The position numbers were made by a program, and so were the translations under genes. Shown piece by piece: positions 1-10,710 of a stretch of 64,000 nt of DNA (positions are counted from its first letter, which is position 1; each line of letters opens with the position of its first letter). The notes below the pieces were generated by a model. That model ran no database searches and was not told the DNA's origin. It saw nothing but the letters and a program-made list of their open reading frames with translations. Source of the stretch: Lachnospiraceae bacterium MD308 (GTDB lineage: Bacteria; Bacillota; Clostridia; Lachnospirales; Lachnospiraceae); assembly GCA_010206225.2 (NCBI GenBank), contig VIQU02000017.1, positions 66,769-130,768 of the forward strand, read 5' to 3'.

Positions 1-174
1 ATATTTTTGCCTTTATACACCTTTATACAATTCTATTCCTCTTATAATCGTTAAATTGTATGGCAGGCGATTGATTATCTTGAAGCACGGAATGAGTTTG
101 AATAGTTCTCACTTTTCTTATTCATTGTCCTTTTTAAACTTATATCCGAATGAAATTTTTTATTAATAATATTT

Positions 175-208
175 TTATAGTTGTACATTATTATACTATA
201 ACTATAAA
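175..208 (+). promoter_or_regulatory. Putative promoter with overlapping inverted repeat, XRE regulator gene
   Basis: A possible -35 box TTGTAC (181-186) lies 16 bases before a -10 box TATAAA (203-208). An 8-base inverted repeat, TTATAGTT at 175-182 and AACTATAA at 200-207, covers both boxes. That placement suits an autoregulatory operator for the downstream HTH protein. The region is very A+T rich, so chance boxes are possible. Confidence 0.4.
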
Positions 209-250
209 TCATTACAATTAATATATCACTATTTTTAAAGGACATTGTTT

Positions 251-571
251 ATGAAGGAAATCAATTTTCGGGAAATCGGAAGGAAACTGAAAGAAACCCG
301 TACATCGAAGGGACTTACGCAAGAATATATCGCTAATATGGCAGATGTAAATACAAGCCATATCAGCAATATAGAAAATAATCGTGTAAAGGTTTCTCTT
401 CCCACTCTGGTGCATATATGCAATGCATTAAACGTGACAGTTGATTATATCTTGTCGGAGGAATACACTGATACTTCCTCAGTTCTTGACGAAGAAATCC
501 TACGCCATCTCCGCTCCTGTACTGTGAAAACCAAAAAACAGATTATTCAGATCATTCAGATCCTGAAATAA
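251..571 (+). CDS. XRE-family helix-turn-helix transcriptional regulator
   Basis: This 106-residue DNA-binding protein has an HTH_3 domain over about residues 8-63, including LKETRTSKGLTQEYIANMA and the recognition segment TSHISNIENNRVKVSLPTL. The C-terminal 40 residues are short and probably serve dimerisation. A longer reading begins at TTG 245, but AAAGGAC at 237-243 is correctly spaced only for ATG 251, so I chose that start. It is the only plus-strand gene in the first 23 kb and converges with the next gene, two bases away. Small XRE repressors of this kind often control themselves or a neighbouring accessory gene. The target is unknown. Confidence 0.85.
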   Translation: MKEINFREIGRKLKETRTSKGLTQEYIANMADVNTSHISNIENNRVKVSLPTLVHICNALNVTVDYILSEEYTDTSSVLDEEILRHLRSCTVKTKKQIIQIIQILK

Positions 572-572
572 A

Positions 573-818
573 TCAGTGTTCACAGCATTCGATCATCAAC
601 TGCACAGCATATTGAAACCCAAGCTTAAACCCTCCCTCCTCTGCGATCATCGCAATCTCGTAGAAACTGTCTCTCTGCAATTCATATGCCTGTACACTGA
701 TACTGCCTTTTTCTTTTTTCAGCACATCTTCTACCTTACTCTCTAATTTCACTCTTTGTTCTCTGAAAGCTCCCGTCTCCTGCAGGATGTTTCTGTATAT
801 CTCTTCTATTTTATCCAT
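573..818 (-). CDS. Small conserved hypothetical protein (81 aa)
   Basis: This is a charged, probably all-helical 81-residue protein. The first 40 residues are rich in E, K and R and could form a short coiled coil. The C-terminus contains the segment GGFKLGFQYAVQLMIECCE, which resembles the ending of small Lachnospiraceae proteins of the DUF6809 type, although I cannot confirm membership. GGAGGAAAATT precedes ATG 818, which supports translation. It lies downstream of the DUF5688 gene on the same strand, with a hairpin between them. Function is unknown. Confidence 0.6.
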   Translation of the reverse strand: MDKIEEIYRNILQETGAFREQRVKLESKVEDVLKKEKGSISVQAYELQRDSFYEIAMIAEEGGFKLGFQYAVQLMIECCEH

Positions 819-945
819 AATTTTCCTCCATACTTTCTATGCTTCGCAGACTAAAAATCTGGCAGCCGCATGTCATCTCATCGTTCAGTTTCTCCTCCGC
901 AACTTTTCTTCCTTCCGAAACGCCCTATATAGTGTGCATCATAAT

Positions 946-976
946 AAGAGCCCCGACAACCTCTGTCGTGGCTCTT
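946..976 (-). terminator. Hairpin downstream of the DUF5688 gene
   Basis: AAGAGCC (946-952) pairs with GGCTCTT (970-976), and CGACA (954-958) pairs with TGTCG (964-968), around a 5-base loop. On the minus strand the stem is followed by TTATTAT, a poor U-tract, so it may be a weak terminator or an attenuator in front of the 81-residue gene. Confidence 0.5.
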
Positions 977-1021
977 TTCACTGCAATGCAAAATATTCTG
1001 GCTTTCGGCATCCAAAAAACG

Positions 1022-1921
1022 TTACATACAAAGCCTGCCCTTTTCTCTGTCGTAATAGTATGCCCTGTCAGAAAGCACCTCCTCCGCTTCTACCTGCGTC
1101 TGATTGATTTCTGCAACCAGAGCGGAAAGCTCCTCCTTTCCGGGAGCCGCACCTTCCGGGACAACGATCACTTCATGAACACTGCTTGGAAGCACATAAT
1201 AATTGCTCTTTAAATACATTCCAATAGCTTTCAGACGTCCCTCATAAAGAATGACTGCCGCACCGTAGCTGCGAAGTCGGTTGCTGAGCACATACATATC
1301 ATCCTCCCCACATTTTGTATCTTCCGCTTCGCTTTCGCCAAACATCTCACAGGAAATCTCCTCTATAACAGCGCTCATAGAAGAAAATTCATCTGGCAGA
1401 AGCCTTGAAGTATTTTCTCTGGCCCGCCTGTAAAGTTTCTTTTTTGATACCTCCCACATATCCAAATGTTCATTCCGTACAGGCATGGTCGCAGTCCCAT
1501 ATCTGTTCACTTCCAGCAGCACACAGAACACGATGGCCAGATCAAGATAAGAAATATAGGGAACTTTTTTTAACATCTCCGTATTCGCCTTAAGATTTAC
1601 CAGACGATAGATCAGCTTGTCTTTAATCTCACTGTAGTCGCTGATCTTTTCTTCTCCCCACGACTTCTGGAAGCGCACCTCATGATAAAGCCTCAGTATA
1701 TCCGAAGTTATGTATTCCAAGGAAATCCCGTTCTGGAACTGCCGATAATACTCCTCTAAATATATAGTCGGAGAAATATTGATATTTCTTTCTGTCAGTG
1801 TAATCCCTCTGCGGATTGTGCCGTTATTCTTTTCCGCCGTATGGATACATACCGCTACATTATCTTTTACCGCCTCCTTCATTCTGTCTTCTACCGCCTG
1901 TACAAACTGATAATATGTCAT
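1022..1921 (-). CDS. DUF5688 family protein
   Basis: This 299-residue cytoplasmic protein matches my memory of the DUF5688 family, which is abundant and often multi-copy in Lachnospiraceae. Family-like traits are the N-terminal MTYYQFVQAVEDRMKEAV, the segment SPTIYLEEYYRQFQNG, and the later LVNLKANTEMLKKVPYISYLDL. No signal peptide, membrane segment or catalytic motif is visible. AAGG nine bases upstream supports ATG 1921. The family has no established function. In other genomes its members often sit in accessory regions, so the left end of this window may be a small accessory patch next to the housekeeping genes. Confidence 0.75.
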   Translation of the reverse strand: MTYYQFVQAVEDRMKEAVKDNVAVCIHTAEKNNGTIRRGITLTERNINISPTIYLEEYYRQFQNGISLEYITSDILRLYHEVRFQKSWGEEKISDYSEIKDKLIYRLVNLKANTEMLKKVPYISYLDLAIVFCVLLEVNRYGTATMPVRNEHLDMWEVSKKKLYRRARENTSRLLPDEFSSMSAVIEEISCEMFGESEAEDTKCGEDDMYVLSNRLRSYGAAVILYEGRLKAIGMYLKSNYYVLPSSVHEVIVVPEGAAPGKEELSALVAEINQTQVEAEEVLSDRAYYYDREKGRLCM

Positions 1922-2040
1922 CTATAAATACCTTCATGCAGCAGAGTACATTTTTCTTAAATCTTTTTCTTTGAAAATACAGCAGGAATTTTGCCAAAGA
2001 CTTTTTCAGAGTTGAAATATATTATGGTAACACACATTAT

Positions 2041-2073
2041 AAAAAAGCCTTGCCGAAAAAGCAAGACTTTTTT
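2041..2073 (-). terminator. Rho-independent terminator of efp
   Basis: Read on the minus strand, AGTCTTGC pairs with GCAAGGCT (one G-U pair) around a short loop and is followed by a run of six T. It lies 20 bases past the efp stop codon. Confidence 0.85.
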
Positions 2074-2093
2074 ATCAAGATTCTGATAATCTT

Positions 2094-2651
2094 TTATGCT
2101 CTTGAAAGATAATCTCCTGTGCGGGTATCAATCTTGATCTTCTCTCCCTGCTCTACGAACAGCGGAACATTCACCTGCGCACCCGTCTCAACAATCGCCG
2201 GCTTTGTCGCGCCCTGAGCGGTATCTCCTTTGAATCCCGGCTCTGTCTCTGTAATCTCAAGCTCTACCGTAAGCGGCGGCTCTATCGCAAATACGCTTCC
2301 CTGATAGGAACTGAGCTTCACATTCTCATTCTCTTTTACAAACTTCAGCGAATCACCGACTGTATCTGCATTCACCGCAATCTGCTCGAATGTCTCATTG
2401 TCCATAAAATTAAAAAGATCACCGTCATTGTAGAGATACTGCATCTCTTTTCTCTCAATATGGGCATTCTCAAACTTCTCTGTCGGACGGAACGTCTTCT
2501 CCACAACGCCGCCGTTAATAATATTCTTCAGCTTCGTACGCACAAAGGCCGCTCCTTTCCCGGGTTTTACATGCTGAAACTCCAATATCTGATAGACAAC
2601 TCCCTCAATCTCCACGGTAAGTCCATTTTTAAAATCACCTGCTGATACCAT
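2094..2651 (-). CDS. efp: Translation elongation factor P
   Basis: EF-P binds stalled ribosomes between the P and E sites and helps form peptide bonds at polyproline stretches. The 185-residue length is standard. The three beta-barrel domains follow in order: the KOW-like N domain (about 1-63), the OB domain (about 65-125) and the C-terminal OB domain ending in [10 protein letters not shown]. The tip loop reads [11 protein letters not shown], so the lysine that is modified in many bacteria is present; nearby genes give no clue to the modification used. GGAGGATTAGC precedes ATG 2651. It lies downstream of yqeG and the aromatic-amino-acid fusion gene, a neighbourhood common in Clostridia. Confidence 0.97.
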   Translation of the reverse strand: MVSAGDFKNGLTVEIEGVVYQILEFQHVKPGKGAAFVRTKLKNIINGGVVEKTFRPTEKFENAHIERKEMQYLYNDGDLFNFMDNETFEQIAVNADTVGDSLKFVKENENVKLSSYQGSVFAIEPPLTVELEITETEPGFKGDTAQGATKPAIVETGAQVNVPLFVEQGEKIKIDTRTGDYLSRA

Positions 2652-2710
2652 GCTAATCCTCCTTAATCGTGCCCGAAAGACACTTATCGTTCTTTTTCAC
2701 TTTCTTAATT

Positions 2711-3247
2711 CTATAATAGTTTCTGCCTTTTTTCAACCTTTTTTTCTCTCTTTAGGCTTCTTCGGTAAAAGTACAGCACAATCCTCTCCAAGTACCGCTT
2801 TAATACAATCTGGATCTCCTCTCTGGGATGGATCGGTTTCACTAAAATACTTCGGATCCCTGTCCGCTTAGCCCCCCACACATCTGTAAAGAGCTGGTCT
2901 CCGATAAACAACGTATTATCTGTATCGGTTCCCATGATCTCCATCGCCTTTTTATAATTCTTCACAGAAGGCTTATGAGCATTGTATACATAGTCAACTT
3001 GTATCTTCTCATTAAACATCTGAACTCTCGGTTCCTGATTGTTAGAAAGCAGACAGCATTGGTACCCGATCGCTTTCAGTCTTTTAAACAGCCCGACCGA
3101 CCGTCCATCTGCAGGAGCTCCGTGAGGAACCAGCGTATTGTCAATATCAAAGATAAGCCCCCGAAAGCCTCTCTCATAAAGCTCATCAAAATCTATGGCA
3201 TACGTCGATGCCACATATCTGTCTGGAAAAAATATATCAAACATCAT
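2711..3247 (-). CDS. yqeG: YqeG-family HAD-IIIA phosphatase
   Basis: This is a 178-residue haloacid-dehalogenase superfamily protein. Motif I is seen as LIFDIDNTLVPHG, motif II around CCLLSNNQEPRV, and motif III/IV as TLFIGDQLFTDVWGAKRTG, which carries the acidic Mg2+ ligands. It matches the YqeG/GEP4-like family; eukaryotic GEP4 dephosphorylates phosphatidylglycerophosphate, while the bacterial substrate is not firmly settled. Its ATG overlaps the stop codon of the upstream kinase gene, so the two are translationally coupled. The C-terminal 20 residues are strongly basic. Confidence 0.9.
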   Translation of the reverse strand: MMFDIFFPDRYVASTYAIDFDELYERGFRGLIFDIDNTLVPHGAPADGRSVGLFKRLKAIGYQCCLLSNNQEPRVQMFNEKIQVDYVYNAHKPSVKNYKKAMEIMGTDTDNTLFIGDQLFTDVWGAKRTGIRSILVKPIHPREEIQIVLKRYLERIVLYFYRRSLKREKKVEKRQKLL

Positions 3248-4029
3248 TCGTCATCCATTTCTGTCAGCCGCCGTACTAATTCTTCGCAGATTTCATGAAC
3301 ACTCTTATGATCCGTCCGAATTACAATATCTGCCGCCGACTCGTATTTACTGCGCCTCTGCTCCATCAGTTCGGATATCCCCTCCACATTCTTCCTTCCC
3401 CTAAGCACCGGACGGTCATCTATATCCTTCACACGGCTGTAGATCACTTCAGGACTTGCTGTCAGAAGCACCACGCGCCCGTTCTTTTTCATCTCCGCCA
3501 CATTGCGTTCACGCATTGCAACACCGCCTCCGCAGGAAATCACCGCGTTGCGCTCAGACTGCAGCTCTATAAGAAGCTCTGTCTCCAGATTCCTGAAATA
3601 TTCCTCACCATACGTCGCAAAGATATCTGGAATGCTCATCTGCTCACGCTCTGCAATGATCCGGTCCATCTCCACTGTCTTCATAGCAAACATCGTACTC
3701 AGATATTCGGATATAGTCGTCTTGCCCGCACCCATAAAACCGATCAGAACAATATTATAGTTAAAAAGCTTCCTTGCCTGAATGCGTTTGCTGTTCTTGC
3801 GGATACAGGAAAACACATCCTCAATCTCCTTCTTATATTTGCTGCCTGAAAGCTTCTCTTCCAGCCGTCTCTGTTGTTTTTCTTCCTGACGCGGCTGTAG
3901 AATCGGCATACCGTACTCTTCTTTATATACCATAATTTTTTCAATAATCGTATTGCGCTCTGCCAGCGCATCAATAATCTTATCATCACACAGCGTAAGC
4001 TGCTCCCGGTACATCTCTAAATCGTTCAT
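3244..4029 (-). CDS. aroK: Bifunctional chorismate mutase (AroQ type) - shikimate kinase fusion
   Basis: This 261-residue protein joins two shikimate-pathway domains. Residues 1-89 look like an AroQ-class chorismate mutase; R8, R25, K36 and R47 fall where the family's substrate-binding arginines and lysine lie. From residue 91 onward it is a complete shikimate kinase with Walker A GFMGAGKTT (97-105), the shikimate-binding aspartate in VEMDRI, the arginine in EYFRNLE, the glycine triplet in SCGGGVAM, and the lid arginine in DDRPVLRGR. The kinase makes shikimate 3-phosphate, while the mutase turns chorismate into prephenate two steps beyond it. GGGAGAG precedes ATG 4029. Mutase activity is inferred from few residues and should be tested. 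Confidence 0.88.
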   Translation of the reverse strand: MNDLEMYREQLTLCDDKIIDALAERNTIIEKIMVYKEEYGMPILQPRQEEKQQRRLEEKLSGSKYKKEIEDVFSCIRKNSKRIQARKLFNYNIVLIGFMGAGKTTISEYLSTMFAMKTVEMDRIIAEREQMSIPDIFATYGEEYFRNLETELLIELQSERNAVISCGGGVAMRERNVAEMKKNGRVVLLTASPEVIYSRVKDIDDRPVLRGRKNVEGISELMEQRRSKYESAADIVIRTDHKSVHEICEELVRRLTEMDDE

Positions 4030-4109
4030 ACCATCTCTCCCACCTTACAGTGTTTTCTCTTTGCACATATGGATGTATTATATCAACATCCCCTCATTTT
4101 CGCAAGTTA

Positions 4110-4934
4110 TTATTTTGCTTTCTTAAGAGCCTTCTTCACATCTTTATGAAAATTTTCCCATGCTTTTTCATCTTCCACAAAATACTTCGGGCAGTTCTTG
4201 CCCGTCACATCATAATGCCGGATGATATCCTTCTCGCTGAGGTCAAATTTCAGACACAGCCATGCGCACAGCTGCACCATAGACTGGTATGTATCCTCCA
4301 AAAATTCTCCGCTCTCATCCGGATGGCAGCACTCGATAGACACCGTATCAATATTCCGGTCATTGGAAGCATAGGCAACCTCCCATGTAGGAACACACTG
4401 TACGATCTCTCCATCCAGTCCAACGATAAAATTACTGCTTGTCTTTGTCAGATGACTATCCTTAAGCCCCTCAAAATAATTCCGGTTCGCGATTGCGGTC
4501 GCCCCCGGATTCGCCGTATAATGTACGACAATTCCTTTAATTTTGCTCGTCTCAGTCCCCGGTCTTGAATAAGGGTTCACAGTGAGGAGTTCCACATCAA
4601 TATCCGGCTTGGAAGCGTCAACCTTCTCCCCTTTCATCTCAAAATAATTCTTTGCGAGCAGCGACGGTTTCACAATTTTTATTACGATAAGCAATGCAAA
4701 AAAGACAGCCAGCAAAACAATACCCAAACGGATGCTTATCACCATCCGCCGGGTCTTTCGTTTCTGCTTTATGCTTGTCTTTTTCCTGCTTTTCCCCGCT
4801 TTTTGCGCCGTGCTCTGAGATACCGTTCTTTTTTGTACCGTTTTCTTCGTTGCAGCTTTCTGGGGGGTTTTTTTTGATGTAGTTTTCTGTACTGTCTTCT
4901 TTTGTTCTTCCTTATTCACGCCTGTACTCTCCAT
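4110..4934 (-). CDS. Membrane-anchored N-acetylmuramoyl-L-alanine amidase (Amidase_2 fold)
   Basis: This 274-residue protein has a long Lys/Thr/Gln-rich cytoplasmic N-terminus (about 1-65) with repeats of the type KKTxQK. One transmembrane helix follows at about 68-92 (VISIRLGIVLLAVFFALLIV). An external amidase domain spans about 125-270. The likely zinc ligands are the histidine in GIVVHYTANPG and the histidine and cysteine in IRHYDVTGKNCPKYF. Such enzymes cut the bond between MurNAc and the stem peptide. The very basic tail may bind nucleic acid, phospholipid or a partner; it is not part of the amidase family core. Confidence 0.88.
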   Translation of the reverse strand: MESTGVNKEEQKKTVQKTTSKKTPQKAATKKTVQKRTVSQSTAQKAGKSRKKTSIKQKRKTRRMVISIRLGIVLLAVFFALLIVIKIVKPSLLAKNYFEMKGEKVDASKPDIDVELLTVNPYSRPGTETSKIKGIVVHYTANPGATAIANRNYFEGLKDSHLTKTSSNFIVGLDGEIVQCVPTWEVAYASNDRNIDTVSIECCHPDESGEFLEDTYQSMVQLCAWLCLKFDLSEKDIIRHYDVTGKNCPKYFVEDEKAWENFHKDVKKALKKAK

Positions 4935-5026
4935 TCATGTCTCAGAGATTTTATATCATATTTGATGATATCACATGTTTCTGATAAAGGAATGAAAAGA
5001 TAGTTATATTTTTATGAAGATTTCTG

Positions 5027-6061
5027 TCATGCTTCCGTATGGAATCTGTACACTGTTGTTGTATCATACACTTCTCCTGCTCTTACTACCGGTCCTTCAA
5101 AGTGCTCTTTGTGCACTGCATCCGGAAAATACTGTGTCTCAAAGCAGACTCCGTGGCGTTTCTTATACTCCGCGCCTTCTTTTCCGGCCTCACTTATCAG
5201 AAAATTACCAGTGTAAAACTGCATCCCCGGCAGATCCGTGACGACCTCCATGGCAATCCCAGTCTCTTTTGAACGCATTCCAGCCACTACACGCATTCCA
5301 TCTCCATTAAGAACCCAGTTGTGATCATATCCCATTCCAAACACAAGAGCTTCATAATCGGCTTCTATGTCCTGTCCGATCGTCTTGTATTCCCTGAAAT
5401 CCATAGGAGTGCCCTCCACCGGCACAATCTCTCCTGTAGGGATCGACTCCGCATCCGCTCTGGTAAATGAATCTGCTGCGATCATCACTTCCTGCTTAAG
5501 CACTGTTCCCGAAGCATGTCCGGACAAATTAAAATAGCTGTGATTTGTAAGGTTCATAAGCGTATCCGCATCCGAAACCGCATGATAATGAATTATTATT
5601 TCATTATTGTCCGTCAGTTCATAGGTGACCGAGATATCCGCATTTCCCGGATATCCCTGATCTCCCTTTGGACTGCAAAGATGGAACGTAACACTTCGAT
5701 CCTCTATCTTTTCTGCTTTCCACATCCGTTTATTATAATAGTCGCGTCCGCCATGCAGAGAATTTACGCCAGCATTGGCTGTCAGTTCATAAGTCTTTCC
5801 ATTCAATTCAAAAGAGGCGTCCCCGATCCGGTTCGCTACTCTTCCTACGGAAGCTCCGAAATAAACATCGCCTTTTTCGTATGCGGCAGCGCTGTCATAT
5901 CCAAGCACCACATCCTGCATTTTTTTATCCTTATCGGAAACAGCCGCCTTTACCAGCGCTGCGCCGTAATCAGTAACCGCTATCTCCATTCCGTTTTTAT
6001 TTTTCATGAAATAAAGCTTTGCGCTCTCTCCTTTTGACGTCTTTCCAAATTCACTGACCAT
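5027..6061 (-). CDS. galM: Aldose 1-epimerase (galactose mutarotase)
   Basis: This enzyme interconverts the alpha and beta anomers of D-galactose or glucose in the cytoplasm. The 344-residue length is normal. The catalytic histidine lies in MNLTNHSYFNLSG, and the catalytic glutamate in the C-terminal GVCFETQYFPDAVH. The substrate-binding segment HGGRDYYNKRMW is also present. AAAGGAAGTC precedes ATG 6061. It follows guaB by 32 bases on the same strand and may be read through from it, though the two functions are unrelated. No other Leloir-pathway gene is nearby. Confidence 0.95.
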   Translation of the reverse strand: MVSEFGKTSKGESAKLYFMKNKNGMEIAVTDYGAALVKAAVSDKDKKMQDVVLGYDSAAAYEKGDVYFGASVGRVANRIGDASFELNGKTYELTANAGVNSLHGGRDYYNKRMWKAEKIEDRSVTFHLCSPKGDQGYPGNADISVTYELTDNNEIIIHYHAVSDADTLMNLTNHSYFNLSGHASGTVLKQEVMIAADSFTRADAESIPTGEIVPVEGTPMDFREYKTIGQDIEADYEALVFGMGYDHNWVLNGDGMRVVAGMRSKETGIAMEVVTDLPGMQFYTGNFLISEAGKEGAEYKKRHGVCFETQYFPDAVHKEHFEGPVVRAGEVYDTTTVYRFHTEA

Positions 6062-6093
6062 TCTTTCTGACTTCCTTTCTTTCCCTGCTGCTC

Positions 6094-7569
<1,476 letters not shown>

Positions 7570-7602
7570 TTAATCAAAAATCTATCATAAGTGTTAACTG
7601 CT

Positions 7603-7632
7603 ATCATAACGAATGAACGCTCTTCTTGTCAA
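7603..7632 (-). promoter_or_regulatory. Sigma-A-type promoter of guaB
   Basis: On the minus strand a consensus -35 TTGACA (7627-7632) is followed after 18 bases by TATGAT (7603-7608), or after 17 bases by TTATGA. No purine riboswitch or long leader separates it from the start codon. Confidence 0.75.
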
Positions 7633-7683
7633 CAAAATCTTTCAATTTTCGATGAATTTTTTCACCGTACGTCACACAGCTTC

Positions 7684-8175
7684 TTATTGACGCACAACTT
7701 TTCGCGGCGCCAGCATGAAAAGTCCTTCAATAATCGTGTCATTCGGCTCAAAGATCAGCTTTGCCTGATGTCCGTCATGCGATACGATCAACGCGTACAG
7801 TCTCGCGTCCGCGCTGCCGGAGCTTAAGTTGATGACCTTCGCATTCTGAAACTGGTCAAGCCTTGGAGAGTTTATGGGCGCAAGAAGCTCCATGACATCT
7901 ACATTCGCCGAAAAAACACGCTTTCTCTTTGATTTATTCATGATCTTATCAATGTCAAGATCTCCGTTCACATACAAATATTCATACTCCACATTCAGTC
8001 TCGTTATTAAAAACCACACAAGGGCAATGACAATAATCGGAACGATCAGTCCCATTGGCATGATAAATACAGTTAGCACGGACACGATCGCCACCGCAAC
8101 TAAAACCGCCTTTATCACCACATCCTTCATATCCGTCTGCTTTTTAATCAACTGTTCTGTATAAAAGTCACTCAT
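7684..8175 (-). CDS. DUF6106 family membrane protein
   Basis: This 163-residue protein has two adjacent hydrophobic helices at about residues 18-65 (VVIKAVLVAVAIVSVLTVFI and LIVPIIVIALVWFLI). A C-terminal domain follows that contains EYEYLYVNGDLDIDKI, FSANVDVMELLAP and IFEPNDTIIEGL. I recognise it as the uncharacterised DUF6106 family of Lachnospiraceae. The open frame extends upstream to 8241, but GGAGG at the right distance supports the ATG at 8175. It stands alone between guaB and the groESL terminator. The C-terminal part looks like a small PH-like beta domain facing the cytoplasm, which is an inference. Confidence 0.75.
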   Translation of the reverse strand: MSDFYTEQLIKKQTDMKDVVIKAVLVAVAIVSVLTVFIMPMGLIVPIIVIALVWFLITRLNVEYEYLYVNGDLDIDKIMNKSKRKRVFSANVDVMELLAPINSPRLDQFQNAKVINLSSGSADARLYALIVSHDGHQAKLIFEPNDTIIEGLFMLAPRKVVRQ

Positions 8176-8260
8176 TTCCATATCCTCCATTGTTCTTTGC
8201 GGCGCAGATAGATTTTTCACCGCTTTTATCCTTACGAGCATTGTAACACACTTTATGCTA

Positions 8261-8290
8261 AAAAGGGAACTCTCTGCTAAAGAGTTCCCC
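8261..8290 (-). terminator. Rho-independent terminator of groESL
   Basis: GGGAACTCT (8265-8273) pairs perfectly with AGAGTTCCC (8281-8289) around a 7-base loop, and the minus-strand reading continues into TTTT. It lies just past the groEL stop codon. Confidence 0.9.
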
Positions 8291-8308
8291 GAAAATTCAT
8301 ATTTTATT

Positions 8309-9952
<1,644 letters not shown>

Positions 9953-9982
9953 CTATATGATTATTATATTTCCCTGAGTTTT

Positions 9983-10267
9983 TTATTCTACGATAGCAAG
10001 GATATCATCCTGCTTCACAATAATGAATTCCTCGTCATCAAGCTCTACTGTTGTCCCGGCATATTTTGAATAGATAACTGTCTGTCCGGCTGACACATTC
10101 ATTGCAACTTCTTTTCCATCAATTGTTCCGCCAGGTCCAACAGCGACAACCTCTGCCTGCTGCGGCTTCTCCTTTGACTGTCCTGGAATTACGATTCCTG
10201 ACTTTGTTGTCTCTTCTGCAACTAACTGTTTCAAAACGACTCTGTCGCCAAGTGGTGTTAATTTCAT
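9983..10267 (-). CDS. groES: Co-chaperonin GroES (Hsp10)
   Basis: GroES caps the GroEL cage as a heptamer. The 94-residue protein shows the family start MKLTPLGDRVVLKQ, the mobile loop EETTKSGIVIPGQSKEKPQ, and the ending VKQDDILAIVE. AAGGAGGATTTAAT precedes ATG 10267. The CIRCE operator and a consensus promoter lie directly upstream. Confidence 0.98.
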   Translation of the reverse strand: MKLTPLGDRVVLKQLVAEETTKSGIVIPGQSKEKPQQAEVVAVGPGGTIDGKEVAMNVSAGQTVIYSKYAGTTVELDDEEFIIVKQDDILAIVE

Positions 10268-10298
10268 ATTAAATCCTCCTTAATATTATCTATATTTG

Positions 10299-10325
10299 TT
10301 AGCACTCATAAAAAGAGAGTGCTAA
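10299..10325 (-). promoter_or_regulatory. CIRCE operator (HrcA-binding site) of groESL
   Basis: The exact CIRCE layout is present: TTAGCACTC (10299-10307), a 9-base spacer, and GAGTGCTAA (10317-10325). HrcA binding here is the established mechanism of heat-shock control in Firmicutes. The site lies between the promoter and the groES ribosome-binding site. Confidence 0.97.
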
Positions 10326-10338
10326 AAACTCTAGATAT

Positions 10339-10367
10339 AAAATAGCACTCTCCACCTGTTTTGTCAA
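10339..10367 (-). promoter_or_regulatory. Sigma-A promoter of groESL with an extra CIRCE half-site
   Basis: On the minus strand a perfect -35 TTGACA (10362-10367) is followed by a 17-base spacer and the -10 TATTTT (10339-10344). The spacer contains GAGTGCTA (complement of TAGCACTC, 10343-10350), which equals 8 of 9 bases of a CIRCE half-site. A third HrcA contact is therefore possible inside the promoter. Confidence 0.8.
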
Positions 10368-10379
10368 CACACTTTATAT

Positions 10380-10685
10380 TTAGTTTACAGGATTTTTATA
10401 AAATCCATTCCGCACATAGAATACAACTACTTTTCCAAGCTTATTACCGTATCGTTCCTTAATGACTCCTTCACACTTAATCTCCTCTTCTTCCACTTCC
10501 AGAATGCACTCATATACTCCGTCCAATGAAAAAAGCGGCAATTCAGACTTCCCTGTTAATAAATATATGCTCTCTTCCTTCGGATTATACGTAATAACCT
10601 CACAATGATATATATTTTCATCGAAATAGCCATTTTGCACGATCACTCTTGTCATCCTGAGGCTGGCAGGACATTTCTCATACAT
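10380..10685 (-). CDS. Conserved hypothetical protein (101 aa) downstream of codY
   Basis: I do not recognise this 101-residue protein. It appears beta-rich, with alternating hydrophobic residues (TRVIVQNGYFDENIYHC, SLDGVYECILEVEEEEIKC, GKVVVFYVRNGFY), a pattern that resembles a small PilZ-like or OB-like barrel. The PilZ signature residues are not evident. It starts 25 bases after the codY stop codon on the same strand with AAGGG upstream, so it is probably co-transcribed with codY. No signal peptide or membrane helix is visible. Confidence 0.55.
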   Translation of the reverse strand: MYEKCPASLRMTRVIVQNGYFDENIYHCEVITYNPKEESIYLLTGKSELPLFSLDGVYECILEVEEEEIKCEGVIKERYGNKLGKVVVFYVRNGFYKNPVN

Positions 10686-10710
10686 AATAACTGCTACCCT
10701 TCTATAATAT

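Noticed and set aside
11-30. Two direct copies of CTTTATACA near the left edge
   Set aside because: Only two 9-base copies in A+T-rich DNA; could be chance and is cut off from its context by the window edge.
55-108. Short frame reading IVWQAIDYLEARNEFE then stop, resembling the C-terminus of a broken gene
   Set aside because: There is a stop codon directly upstream in frame and no neighbouring coding signal; too short to call a pseudogene.
5039-5272. Plus-strand frame overlapping the 3' end of galM
   Set aside because: It is a shadow of galM without a start signal or recognisable product.
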